Assembly (NCBI GenBank): GCA_963579925.1
Contig: CAUZJA010000008.1
Span: 1-31,404, forward strand
Reading direction: 5' to 3'
DNA length: 31,404 nucleotides
From: UBA1151 sp963579925
Lineage (GTDB): Bacteria > Chloroflexota > Dehalococcoidia > Lucifugimonadales > Lucifugimonadaceae
Shown: positions 7,409 to 14,869 of the stretch, piece by piece
Layout of the letters: every line of letters begins with the position of its first letter
Position numbering within the stretch: the stretch's first letter is position 1
Notes under the pieces: model-generated
Told to the model about the DNA's origin: nothing
The model's input: only the letters and a program-made list of their open reading frames with translations
Databases searched by the model: none
Translations under genes and position numbers: made by a program

Positions 7409-7485
7409 GGCCCCATCGTCTAGCGGCCCAGGACACCGCCCTCTCAAGGCGGAGATCGGGGGTTCGAATCCCCCTGGGGCTACCA
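7409..7485 (+). tRNA. tRNA-Glu (anticodon CTC)
   Basis: Cloverleaf with acceptor GGCCCCA/TGGGGCT (the first pair is G-U), anticodon stem CCGCC/GGCGG, loop CTCTCAA with anticodon CTC (reads GAG, Glu), and T arm GGGGG/CCCCC with TTCGAAT. CCA is encoded at 7483-7485. It is tandem with tRNA-Gln. In bacteria lacking GlnRS both are charged by GluRS and the Gln species is then amidated; which route applies here is unknown. Confidence 0.95.
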
Positions 7486-7586
7486 ATTTTATTCTTGATT
7501 GCCGCTGCGCTCACCCTCTTCATACCTTGGGCGAGCCGCGTAGCATCGGCGGTGCGCGAAACGGACAGCCTGTGGCGAATCGCTAG

Positions 7587-8402
7587 CTACGTAAACGGAA
7601 AACGCGGGCTACCAGGATAGGTTCCGCTGCCGTTCATTGCGAGGTTGCCGCCGTCCATCGGTAGCGTGACGCCGGTGACGAATGATGAGGCGTCTGAGGC
7701 CAGGAATACTGCTACGCCTCTAATCTCTTCAGGGGAGCCAAGTCTGCCCATGGGCGATGCGCCTACGAACGTGTCCCCGTATTCCGGTGTGTCTTCGATG
7801 AGTTTTTCGATGGCGGGCGTTGCGAGCTGAGGGATCAGGATTGAATTGACCCGCACGCCACGGGATGCCCACTCTGTGCTCAATTCTTTAGTCAGTGCGA
7901 CCACACCAGCCATGGCGATTCCGAATGCGGTATGGGCGCGCCCGAATGCGTTGATGCCCCCAACCGAGCCGATATTTATGATGCTCCCTTTGCCTTGCCG
8001 CAGCATCCGTTTGCCGGCTTCTTGGCAGGCGACGAACCGGCCGAACACCACGCCTTCGAAGCTCTCCTTGAGCGTATCGGCGTCCATATCTTCGGGTCGG
8101 CCGATGGTGGACTCACCGCTAGTGGTGGCAAGAATATCTATGGTGCCCCACTCACTATCCAGCCTTGCGAACGTCGATCTGATATCGGTGGCGTCTGAGA
8201 TATCGCACTCGATAGACATTGCACGCCGTCCTATGCTTCGAATCTCGTCAGCGAGGGCTTCCGCTATTTCGACGTTTTGATCTGCGAGGACAACCTCAGC
8301 ACCGGCATCGGCCATCCCGCGGGCCACTTGAGCGCCGAGATCAGCCGCGCCACCCATGATTACGGCTGAGCGGCCTGACAGGTCAAATAGCGGGTTGGTC
8401 AT
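7587..8402 (-). CDS. SDR-fold protein lacking the catalytic Tyr/Lys
   Basis: 271-residue Rossmann-fold short-chain dehydrogenase/reductase by overall pattern: an N-terminal GRSAVIMGGAADLG nucleotide-binding region, D41 after the second strand, IINIGSVGG, VRVNSI, and PEEIRGVAVFLASDASSFVTG near the end. The catalytic motif is altered. The segment aligned with YxxxK reads FGIAM, so the general-acid Tyr is Phe160 and the Lys is Met164, while Ser146 is kept. The canonical NNAG is TTSG (93-96), and the glycine-rich motif is degenerate. It is probably a non-oxidoreductase or an enzyme with a different mechanism. GGAG precedes the ATG by seven bases. It is divergent from the cupin-SDR-cupin run. Confidence 0.85.
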   Translation of the reverse strand: MTNPLFDLSGRSAVIMGGAADLGAQVARGMADAGAEVVLADQNVEIAEALADEIRSIGRRAMSIECDISDATDIRSTFARLDSEWGTIDILATTSGESTIGRPEDMDADTLKESFEGVVFGRFVACQEAGKRMLRQGKGSIINIGSVGGINAFGRAHTAFGIAMAGVVALTKELSTEWASRGVRVNSILIPQLATPAIEKLIEDTPEYGDTFVGASPMGRLGSPEEIRGVAVFLASDASSFVTGVTLPMDGGNLAMNGSGTYPGSPRFPFT

Positions 8403-8563
8403 TCAGTTTCTCCGAGTTTGGTTCATCGTCTGAGATACCTGGGTAGTCGCGATGCGTAGGGCGGATAATTCTGGCCGACGAGAACCGCAAGTTCAACTAG
8501 CAGAGCCCGGCTGAATTCCATTTGAGATCGATTTGAGGCACACCTCTCTCGCCTGACTCCAGT

Positions 8564-8569
8564 TAGAAT
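8564..8569 (+). promoter_or_regulatory. putative -10 (TAGAAT) for the cupin-SDR-cupin run
   Basis: TAGAAT lies about 48 bases before the first cupin ATG, leaving a leader of about 40 bases that includes GGGAG at 8599-8603 as a distal ribosome binding site. No good -35 hexamer at 16-18 bases was found. Confidence 0.3.
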
Positions 8570-8616
8570 CCCGCCAGCAAAGTCAGCCACACTAGTCGGG
8601 AGCAAGCGGAATCAAT

Positions 8617-8970
8617 ATGAAGGTCACACGGCTATATACAGGCGATGACGGCCAGTCGCACTTTCAAGACATCGAAATTGATCTCAACCCTTCCGGTGTG
8701 GGACTGCTGTCAGAGATATACCCGGCGACTGGTGTGATCTTCCGAGAGACCGCGGCTGACTACGATCTGGACTTTCACAACGCCCCGAGGAAGCAGTACG
8801 TGGTCTGCCTTGATGCGTCTGTGAAGGTGACGATTGGCGATGGGTCCAGCCGAATATTTGGGCCTGGTGATATCTTCCTCGCGGAGGATGTGACCGGTCA
8901 GGGTCACATTAGCCAGGCGGTGAATGGGCAGGTGCGGCACAGTTTGTTCATTCCGATTGAAGAGGAATAA
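8617..8970 (+). CDS. small cupin-domain protein (first of a pair)
   Basis: 117-residue single-domain cupin. The core reads DFHNAPRKQYVVCLDASVKV (first cupin motif region), then FGPGDIFLAEDVTGQGHIS (second motif region, with the terminal Gly-His). The N-terminus MKVTRLYTGDDGQSHFQDIE is shared almost word for word with the protein at 9808, so the two are paralogues. Cupins of this size act as metal-dependent isomerases, dioxygenases or sugar/acid binding proteins; the substrate is unknown. The gene is separated from the following SDR by three bases, implying one operon and a common pathway. Confidence 0.8.
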   Translation: MKVTRLYTGDDGQSHFQDIEIDLNPSGVGLLSEIYPATGVIFRETAADYDLDFHNAPRKQYVVCLDASVKVTIGDGSSRIFGPGDIFLAEDVTGQGHISQAVNGQVRHSLFIPIEEE

Positions 8971-8973
8971 CTG

Positions 8974-9786
8974 GTGAGCGAAGTAAGCGGTAAATCTGAC
9001 CGATTAGCGGGCAAGGTCGCCATCGTGACCGGTGCTGGGAGCCGCTCTGAAGGTGTTGGCAACGGCAAGGCTACGGCGGTGCTGTTTGCCCGGGCTGGTG
9101 CCAGCGTGCTTCTGGTGGACAACGCTATCGAGCATGCTGAGGAGACGCGGTCGATCATCGAAGCTGAGGGCGGCATCGCATCGTCGTTTGAGGCTGATGT
9201 CACGTCTGAAGAGCAGTGCAAGGCGGTCGTTGATGCGGCTGTTGAGCGGTACGGGAAGGTGGACGTTCTCGACAACAACGTAGGCATCAGCCTGCGTGAG
9301 AAGGTCACCGACATCAGCATGGACACGTGGGATCACATCATGGCCACGAACTTGAAGAGCGTGGCGTTGATGTCACGATTCGCCATACCAAGGATGGCTG
9401 AGAACGGTGGCGGCTCCATTATCAATATATCCAGCGTTGCCGGGATTGTTTCGGTAGCTGACTCTGCGTATACGGCGTCAAAGGCAGGCGTGATTGGATT
9501 GACCCGCGCCATGGCGGCTGACCACGGCCGGGAGGGGATTCGCGTCAATGCGATCGCACCAGGGTTGGTCTACACGCCGATGGTTGAGGGCCGGTTGGAC
9601 GATGATCATCGGGCACGACGCAAGAATGCGTCGGCACTGGGGACAGAGGGGACGGCGTGGGACGTTGGCTGGGCGGCGCTGTTCTTCGCCAGCGACGAAT
9701 CACGCTGGGTCAGCGGGACGGTGCTGCCGGTTGACGCCGGGCTGACCATTGCCGCTCGACACGCATATCCGGAGTGGGGCTTCTAG
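8974..9786 (+). CDS. short-chain dehydrogenase/reductase with intact active site
   Basis: 270-residue classical SDR. It has a glycine-rich nucleotide-binding stretch after VAIVTGAGSR with a short insertion (SEGVGNG), then DNNVG in place of NNAG, INISSVAG with the catalytic Ser, and YTASK carrying the Tyr and Lys. VNAIAPGLVYTPM and WVSGTVLPVDAG follow the usual C-terminal pattern. It should be an NAD(P)-dependent oxidoreductase of a hydroxy or keto compound. The start is GTG. It is flanked within three and about 20 bases by paralogous cupins on the same strand, so it probably works with them in one catabolic step sequence. It is the only one of three SDRs here that keeps the catalytic pair. 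Confidence 0.9.
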   Translation: MSEVSGKSDRLAGKVAIVTGAGSRSEGVGNGKATAVLFARAGASVLLVDNAIEHAEETRSIIEAEGGIASSFEADVTSEEQCKAVVDAAVERYGKVDVLDNNVGISLREKVTDISMDTWDHIMATNLKSVALMSRFAIPRMAENGGGSIINISSVAGIVSVADSAYTASKAGVIGLTRAMAADHGREGIRVNAIAPGLVYTPMVEGRLDDDHRARRKNASALGTEGTAWDVGWAALFFASDESRWVSGTVLPVDAGLTIAARHAYPEWGF

Positions 9787-9807
9787 TCCTGGATTAGGGA
9801 GAACAGA

Positions 9808-10155
9808 ATGAAGATCACGAGAGTCTATACAGGCGACGACGGCGAGTCGCATTTCGAAGACGTCGAGTTGGACGTGCACGCTGATAAGACGCATATGCTC
9901 ACCGATGCCGTTCCAACGTCCGAGATCATCTTCCGCACGACGCCAGCAGATGCGTTCGCTGACTTCCACAACCCGGCCAGACGCCAGTACACGATCAACC
10001 TTGAGGGGACGATTGAACTGGAGTCAGGCACGGGCCAGAAGTGCGTGCTTGGGCCGGGTACGGTGATGCTGGTGGAGGACCTCACCGGCCGCGGCCACAT
10101 TAGCCGCGGCATTGCTGGTGAGGTGCGCCGAAGTATCGTCGTGGGGCTGGATTAG
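9808..10155 (+). CDS. small cupin-domain protein (second of a pair)
   Basis: 115-residue cupin, clearly paralogous to the protein at 8617: MKITRVYTGDDGESHFEDVE at the start, DFHNPARRQYTINLEG in the middle, and LGPGTVMLVEDLTGRGHIS at the second motif. Divergence is greatest between residues 25 and 50, where ligand specificity may differ. A GGGAGAA ribosome binding site lies 8-10 bases upstream of the ATG. It ends nine bases before the convergent SDR gene. The two copies bracketing one SDR may have arisen by tandem duplication, with retention suggesting distinct substrates or a heteromer. Confidence 0.8.
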   Translation: MKITRVYTGDDGESHFEDVELDVHADKTHMLTDAVPTSEIIFRTTPADAFADFHNPARRQYTINLEGTIELESGTGQKCVLGPGTVMLVEDLTGRGHISRGIAGEVRRSIVVGLD

Positions 10156-10164
10156 CGCTCGACT

Positions 10165-10959
10165 CTAATAGTGAATCGCCGGTCCTACTCCGCCGCCTGC
10201 TGCAATGACATCGCCGGTGATCGCACCTGATCGGGGTGATGCGAGGAACGTGGCTACGTAGGCGATTTCGGTGGCGTCGATTAGGCGTCCGACATTGTTG
10301 TTGCCAAGTGCGGCCAGCACGTCTTCTTCGGACATTCCGGTGGCCTTCATGCGGTCGGCAATCATGCCGGGTGTGCGCTCTGTGCGTGTCATACCGGGGT
10401 GAATGACGTTCACGGTGATGCCGTCTCCGCCGAGCTCTGACGCAAGGTTTTTGGCCATTGCCACCACAGCAACGTTCCGGATGCTGCCGACGGTTGAACC
10501 AACCTGGCGAGCCATCATGCCACTGATGTTGATGATACGGCCCCAGCCGGACTCACGCATGATTGGCGCAACGGCCTGCGCACACATGATGTAGCCCAGC
10601 ACTTTGACATGGAGGTCAGCGTCGAACGACTCCTGCGTGATGTTCTCGAGCGTAGGCGCAGGGCCACCGCCGACCACGGCCGCGTTGTTCACGAGGATGT
10701 CTATGCCACCCAGCTGATCGTTTGCGGCGCTGACGCCGTCTGTAATCGACTGGCCATCATTTGTGTCTATCGTGACCGGAATGATCTTGCCACCGGTTTC
10801 AGCAGCCAGCTCTTTCGCAGTTTCCATGAGGGCGTCCAGGCCCCGAGCAGCAATCGCGACCTCTACGCATTCAAGCGCAAGTTCGCGGGCGATGGCCTTG
10901 CCAATGCCGCGGCTCCCACCGGTGACGAGGGCTTTTTTGCCGGTTAGTTCAAGATCCAT
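10165..10959 (-). CDS. SDR-fold protein with G-x3-N in place of Y-x3-K
   Basis: 264-residue SDR by pattern: KKALVTGGSRGIGKA (canonical TGxxxGIG), DILVNNAAVVGG, RIINISGMMAR, VNVIHPGMTRT, and ATFLASPRSGAITGDVIAAGGG. Where classical SDRs have YxxxK this one has GSIRN: Gly158 and Asn162, with Ser146 kept. A recurrent SDR subgroup has this RN-type replacement, so it may be a real subfamily rather than decay. The ATG at 10959 has GGAG seven bases upstream. An in-frame ATG at 11034 would add 25 basic residues with no homologous appearance and is rejected. It is convergent with the second cupin gene. Confidence 0.85.
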   Translation of the reverse strand: MDLELTGKKALVTGGSRGIGKAIARELALECVEVAIAARGLDALMETAKELAAETGGKIIPVTIDTNDGQSITDGVSAANDQLGGIDILVNNAAVVGGGPAPTLENITQESFDADLHVKVLGYIMCAQAVAPIMRESGWGRIINISGMMARQVGSTVGSIRNVAVVAMAKNLASELGGDGITVNVIHPGMTRTERTPGMIADRMKATGMSEEDVLAALGNNNVGRLIDATEIAYVATFLASPRSGAITGDVIAAGGGVGPAIHY

Positions 10960-11035
10960 GGAGTTGCTCCAGTTCACACTAATGTTTCGACGTATGCGTT
11001 GTTCGGCGCGAAGATAGGCGCCACGGTACACCACT

Positions 11036-11041
11036 TACATT
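11036..11041 (+). promoter_or_regulatory. putative -10 (TACATT) for the TIM-barrel/ABC operon
   Basis: TACATT predicts transcription start near 11048, followed by the AAGGA ribosome binding site at 11052-11056 and the GTG start at 11066. The order and spacing are sensible, but no -35 box is evident. Confidence 0.35.
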
Positions 11042-11065
11042 CACTTACCCTAAGGACTTGACCTC

Positions 11066-12445
11066 GTGGCACTCAAACCGGTGATGCTCGTACGGCCCCC
11101 TATTGAGATTCTTCTTGACGATGGCTTCTGGGATGAGCTCGAAGAAGCGGGTATTGATGAGGTTGGTATCCAGTGGCTCGCTCTGTTGGATGCAAAAGGC
11201 GACAAGCCGAATCGATATCCTCAGCCGGAAGACACTCACCCTCGCGGATTGGCCGCCGTCGGTGGCACTCCTGTCGATTCGACGCCGGTTCCTGCTTACG
11301 CGCCCAACCTTGATCTTTACGATGGCCTTCACTTTCAGCCGCAAGAGCTGCCTGAACACATGGTTGCGCAATCCACAAAGCTGAAGTTGGCGATTGAGAA
11401 CGCCACAAAACGTGGCTTCACAGTCTGGACGATGGACGATAAGGGCTACTTCTTGAGTGGTGGCTTTGGCGATGGAACTCGAAAAGTCGCCGTGACTTGT
11501 GTGAACGATCCCGACCTTGTTGGCTACGGCATACAGAGGGCGAGAGATACTGCGGCAAACTTTCCTAGCATTCATGGGATTGTTCTGGATGGCCCTGATT
11601 TCAAGTGGGAGATCAAGCCGGGTCATCGCGATGATTTGTTCCTGGAAGAGTGTGGATGTCGTCACTGCCAGCGTGTAGTGGAGAGCCTGGGTTTTGGGTA
11701 TGAGCGCGTGCTAAAAGGCCGCGATGCCTTCAAGGCTAAGCTGCAGGAGCTTTCAAACGAGGCGGTTGAGGACTTCCTCGCCAACCGCTCAGGTCTGTTC
11801 GGATCGATGGAGTGGTGGTTGCAGAACCCGGTGATGGCTGACTGGATGCGGTACAAAGCTGCCGTGGTTGAACAGCACGTGAAGGCGCTTACTGATGGCA
11901 TTCATGAGTACCTGCCGGAGATGAAAGTCGCGACTTCGTCTCGTATGCCGTCACTGGCTCCGTTGACTGGTCATAACCTCCGGCGCAAGGCCGCGTATAA
12001 CGATTACGAAATGCCAAAGCTCTACTGGTGGTCGGGCGGTGTTGCAGGCTGGCGCGGCACGGCTATGAACTGGATCGACACGCTGGTTGAATGGAACCCC
12101 GGACTGAGTCGAGAGAATGCTACTGCGTGGTTCAGTGCGGCTTTGGATATTCCGATTCCGGCTGACTATCAGATGGCGGATATGGCAAACGAGGCCCCGG
12201 ATTCATTCTTCACGGAGACGGTGGCTGACCAGATTCGCAAGATGATTGCCGGCTCTGGCGGCGTGGAGCGATTCATGCCGTGGGTAGGCCTTGAGCATTT
12301 TGGCAGCAACTGGCTTACGCCGTCAGAACTGCACCGGCTACTCGGGCAGTTGGAAGCTGCGGGCGCTGAACGGTATTCATACTTCGTCTACAACGAGATC
12401 AAGCCTGAGATCTGGGATGTGATCACAGAGTTCTCCAGAAAATGA
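11066..12445 (+). CDS. unrecognised protein, glycoside-hydrolase-like TIM barrel
   Basis: 459-residue cytoplasmic-looking protein with no signal peptide or membrane segment. Alternating strands and helices (MLVRPPIEILL, GIDEVGIQWLALL, GFTVWTMDD, IHGIVLDGPDF, MKVATSSRMP, RYSYFVYNEI) suggest a beta/alpha barrel of the kind seen in distant glycoside-hydrolase relatives. A Cys cluster at 196, 198 and 201 (CGCRHC) and many conserved-looking Trp and Tyr residues could form a metal or sugar site. The acidic residues in VLDGPDF are candidate catalytic groups. The start is GTG with AAGGA upstream. The stop overlaps the ATG of the ABC exporter (ATGA), so the two are translationally coupled. No specific function is assigned. 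Confidence 0.7.
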   Translation: MALKPVMLVRPPIEILLDDGFWDELEEAGIDEVGIQWLALLDAKGDKPNRYPQPEDTHPRGLAAVGGTPVDSTPVPAYAPNLDLYDGLHFQPQELPEHMVAQSTKLKLAIENATKRGFTVWTMDDKGYFLSGGFGDGTRKVAVTCVNDPDLVGYGIQRARDTAANFPSIHGIVLDGPDFKWEIKPGHRDDLFLEECGCRHCQRVVESLGFGYERVLKGRDAFKAKLQELSNEAVEDFLANRSGLFGSMEWWLQNPVMADWMRYKAAVVEQHVKALTDGIHEYLPEMKVATSSRMPSLAPLTGHNLRRKAAYNDYEMPKLYWWSGGVAGWRGTAMNWIDTLVEWNPGLSRENATAWFSAALDIPIPADYQMADMANEAPDSFFTETVADQIRKMIAGSGGVERFMPWVGLEHFGSNWLTPSELHRLLGQLEAAGAERYSYFVYNEIKPEIWDVITEFSRK

Positions 12446-14313
12446 TGGGCGAAGGCTCGCATGGCCGGCCCGGTGGTGGTGGCGGGCGCAGGCGTGGCGA
12501 AGAAGAGCGGCCCCCGATTCGTCCTGGCACTCTGCGGCGTGCGTTGGGCCTTTTTAAGCCATATCGACCGCAACTTGCGGTTGTGGCGGTTCTTGTTCTG
12601 GTTATCTCCGCGCTGGGGGTAGCAACGCCCCTTCTGATTCGCGAAATCATTGACGACGCGATTCCCAACGACAATCGCTCGCTATTGATTTGGCTCGTCT
12701 TCTGGATGGTCGCGGCCACTGTGGCCTCCGGCCTGTTCAACATGATCGAAGTCTGGCTCAACGTTGGCGTTGGCGTCCGGGTGCTGCGGGACATTCGCGA
12801 AGCCGTTTTCGGCCACTTGCAGAAGCAGCCATTGCGGTTCTTCACGGCAACGCGCACTGGCGATGTTCAGTCCCGGTTGGCGAGCGATATTTCGGCAACG
12901 CAGTCGGTTGTGACTGATACGATTGCAGCGATGATCTCCAACTCCGCCACGGTGATCTCTTCCATCGTGGCGATGCTGATCATCTCGTGGGAGCTATCGA
13001 TTGCGGCGTTGATACTGGTGCCGTTTTTCGTCGCGCTGACGGTTTACGTTGGGCGGGTTCGTCGTCGGCTCACACGCCAGACGCAGGCTGCGATGGCCGA
13101 TCTGACCGCTATCACGGGTGAAACGCTATCGGTTAGCGGCGTGTTGCTGGCGAAGACGTTTGGTCGCCAGAAGGATCACAAAGAGCAGTTCGACGCTATT
13201 AACCAGGAGTTGATGGTTCTGACGCGTCAACGTGTGCTTACGGGTCGTGCGTTCTTCGTGACGGTGCAGACATTTTTCTCAATTGCGCCAGCGGCGGTCT
13301 GGTACCTGGGTGGTGTCCTGGTTAGCGGCGAGTCATCATCGGTATCTGTGGGTGACATTGTGGCGTTCACCGTGCTGCAGGCAAGGTTGCTTTTCCCCCT
13401 CGCTGCGATGCTAAACAGGTCTGTAGAGATATCGGGTTCTCTGGCGCTGTTCGATCGCGTATTCGAGTACCTTGATCTTGATCCTGAGATTACTGATCCT
13501 CCTGATCCCGTTCCTGTTGATCCCAAAACATCACGGGGGCGAGTGAACTTTGAGGCGGTTGGGTTCAAGTACCGGGCTGATGATGCGCCTGACGCGTTTG
13601 CGTTACACGATGTTTCGTTTGAGGCCGAGCCGGGGCAGCTTACGGCAATCGTTGGGCCGAGCGGCTCCGGAAAGACTACGGTTGGCTACCTGCTCTCGCG
13701 CCTTTACGACGTTGATGATGGGCGCGTTGCTATCGATAGTCTGGATGTTCGAGATATGTCGCTGGAGGGCTTGAACAGCCTGATTGGAGTGGTGACGCAG
13801 GATCCGTTCCTGTTCCATACCAGCGTGAAGGAGAACATCAAATACGGTAGACCAAACGCTTCAGACGAGGAGATGTTTGAGGCGGCGAAGGCCGCGCAAA
13901 TTCATGATCGGATCATGAATCTTGAGGAGGGCTACGACACCACTGTGGGCGAGCGTGGCTATCGGATGTCAGGTGGTGAGCGTCAGCGGATTGCGATTGC
14001 GAGGGTGACGCTGGCCGATCCAAGGATCCTACTGCTGGACGAGGCGACTAGCTCACTGGATACGCTGTCTGAGCGCTTGATCCAGAGTGCGCTATCGGGT
14101 GCGATGCTTGGTCGGACGACGATTGCGATTGCACACAGGCTGTCGACGATCATGGCGGCGGAACGAATTCTTGTATTAAACGACGGCCGGATTGTTGAAT
14201 CCGGCCGTCATCATGATTTGCTTGCGCAATCCGGGCTGTACCGGCGGCTCTACGAGGAACAGTTCCTGGCAGTGCCGCCGTCGCCCGACATTGGAACGGA
14301 CGCCGCGGGTTAG
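12442..14313 (+). CDS. ABC exporter, fused permease and ATPase (MsbA/BmrA type)
   Basis: 623-residue half-transporter. An Arg/Gly-rich N-terminal tail precedes six predicted membrane helices (about residues 45-320; for example AVVAVLVLVISALGV and LLIWLVFWMVAATV), then the nucleotide-binding domain. Walker A is GPSGSGKTT at 405-413, the signature SGGERQR starts at 510, Walker B ILLLDEA has Asp533-Glu534, and the H-loop is in IAIAHRLST. All ATPase motifs are intact, so a homodimeric exporter is expected. The cargo is unknown; relatives export lipids, drugs or peptides. It shares an ATGA overlap with the TIM-barrel gene upstream. A strong hairpin spans its stop codon. Confidence 0.92.
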   Translation: MMGEGSHGRPGGGGGRRRGEEERPPIRPGTLRRALGLFKPYRPQLAVVAVLVLVISALGVATPLLIREIIDDAIPNDNRSLLIWLVFWMVAATVASGLFNMIEVWLNVGVGVRVLRDIREAVFGHLQKQPLRFFTATRTGDVQSRLASDISATQSVVTDTIAAMISNSATVISSIVAMLIISWELSIAALILVPFFVALTVYVGRVRRRLTRQTQAAMADLTAITGETLSVSGVLLAKTFGRQKDHKEQFDAINQELMVLTRQRVLTGRAFFVTVQTFFSIAPAAVWYLGGVLVSGESSSVSVGDIVAFTVLQARLLFPLAAMLNRSVEISGSLALFDRVFEYLDLDPEITDPPDPVPVDPKTSRGRVNFEAVGFKYRADDAPDAFALHDVSFEAEPGQLTAIVGPSGSGKTTVGYLLSRLYDVDDGRVAIDSLDVRDMSLEGLNSLIGVVTQDPFLFHTSVKENIKYGRPNASDEEMFEAAKAAQIHDRIMNLEEGYDTTVGERGYRMSGGERQRIAIARVTLADPRILLLDEATSSLDTLSERLIQSALSGAMLGRTTIAIAHRLSTIMAAERILVLNDGRIVESGRHHDLLAQSGLYRRLYEEQFLAVPPSPDIGTDAAG

Positions 14314-14323
14314 CCGCGGCGTC
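14299..14323. terminator. 10-bp stem-loop spanning the ABC exporter stop codon
   Basis: GACGCCGCGG and its exact complement flank a five-base loop that contains the TAG stop codon of the ABC gene. It lies in the short gap between convergent genes and could end transcripts from both sides, though there is no T-tract. A stop codon inside the loop means the hairpin would form behind terminating ribosomes. Confidence 0.5.
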
Positions 14324-14331
14324 GACGTCCC

Positions 14332-14712
14332 TTATGCGGTTCGGGGGTTGTCCGATCCGAGGTTGCGCTCGTGGGGTGCAATCTCACCAAACTGGTGCTT
14401 GCGTGACCACTCGTCCTCGTCGTGCTCCGCCTTCATGAAGCGGATGAATTCATCGGCGCGCAGTGCTGGGAACGTGTGGGTCTCCAGTGTGCCGCGGGCG
14501 CTCAAGTCCATTGAAAGTCGTGTCATGTTCCAGTTGTCTGGAACATCAAGAATCGTAGCGAAGTCGTACTCGCCGAGGAGAGCGTACTGGGCGACGATTT
14601 TGAAGCCCTTTTTCTCTACTTCGGTGTTTACTTCGTTGATTCGTTCTGGATGTGACTTCACCCGGCCCCGACCTTTGTCGGTGAGGTTTGACAGCATCAG
14701 ATATAGGCCCAT
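14332..14712 (-). CDS. GYD-domain protein
   Basis: 126-residue ferredoxin-like-fold protein with the name-giving motif in ALLGEYDFATILDVP (GEYD variant of GYD) and a conserved N-terminal strand GLYLMLSNLTDKG. The C-terminal 30 residues (KAEHDEDEWSRKHQFGEI) are charged and look like a lineage-specific tail. The function of GYD proteins is unknown; many bacteria carry several. AGAGG precedes the ATG by nine bases. It is convergent with the ABC exporter and divergent from the enolase-superfamily gene. Confidence 0.75.
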   Translation of the reverse strand: MGLYLMLSNLTDKGRGRVKSHPERINEVNTEVEKKGFKIVAQYALLGEYDFATILDVPDNWNMTRLSMDLSARGTLETHTFPALRADEFIRFMKAEHDEDEWSRKHQFGEIAPHERNLGSDNPRTA

Positions 14713-14797
14713 TTCGGAATACCTCTAACTCGTTCAGTAACGTAATTCGTAATAGCTATATTCAAAACTACGCCTCAGTTGGTGAATCCGCACTTAC

Positions 14798-14826
14798 TTA
14801 GCAAACTTTGTTTTCCGATGTAGACT
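14798..14826 (+). promoter_or_regulatory. sigma-70-like promoter of the enolase-superfamily gene
   Basis: TTAGCA (14798-14803) and TAGACT (14821-14826) are separated by 17 bases, an ideal spacing for a housekeeping promoter. Transcription would start near 14833. This leaves a leader of about 37 bases with the AGGAGA ribosome binding site and rules out the upstream GTG at 14828 as translation start. Confidence 0.5.
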
Positions 14827-14869
14827 CGTGCCGTTCATCAGGACGCTCAATTTTTGTCAGGAGACCACG

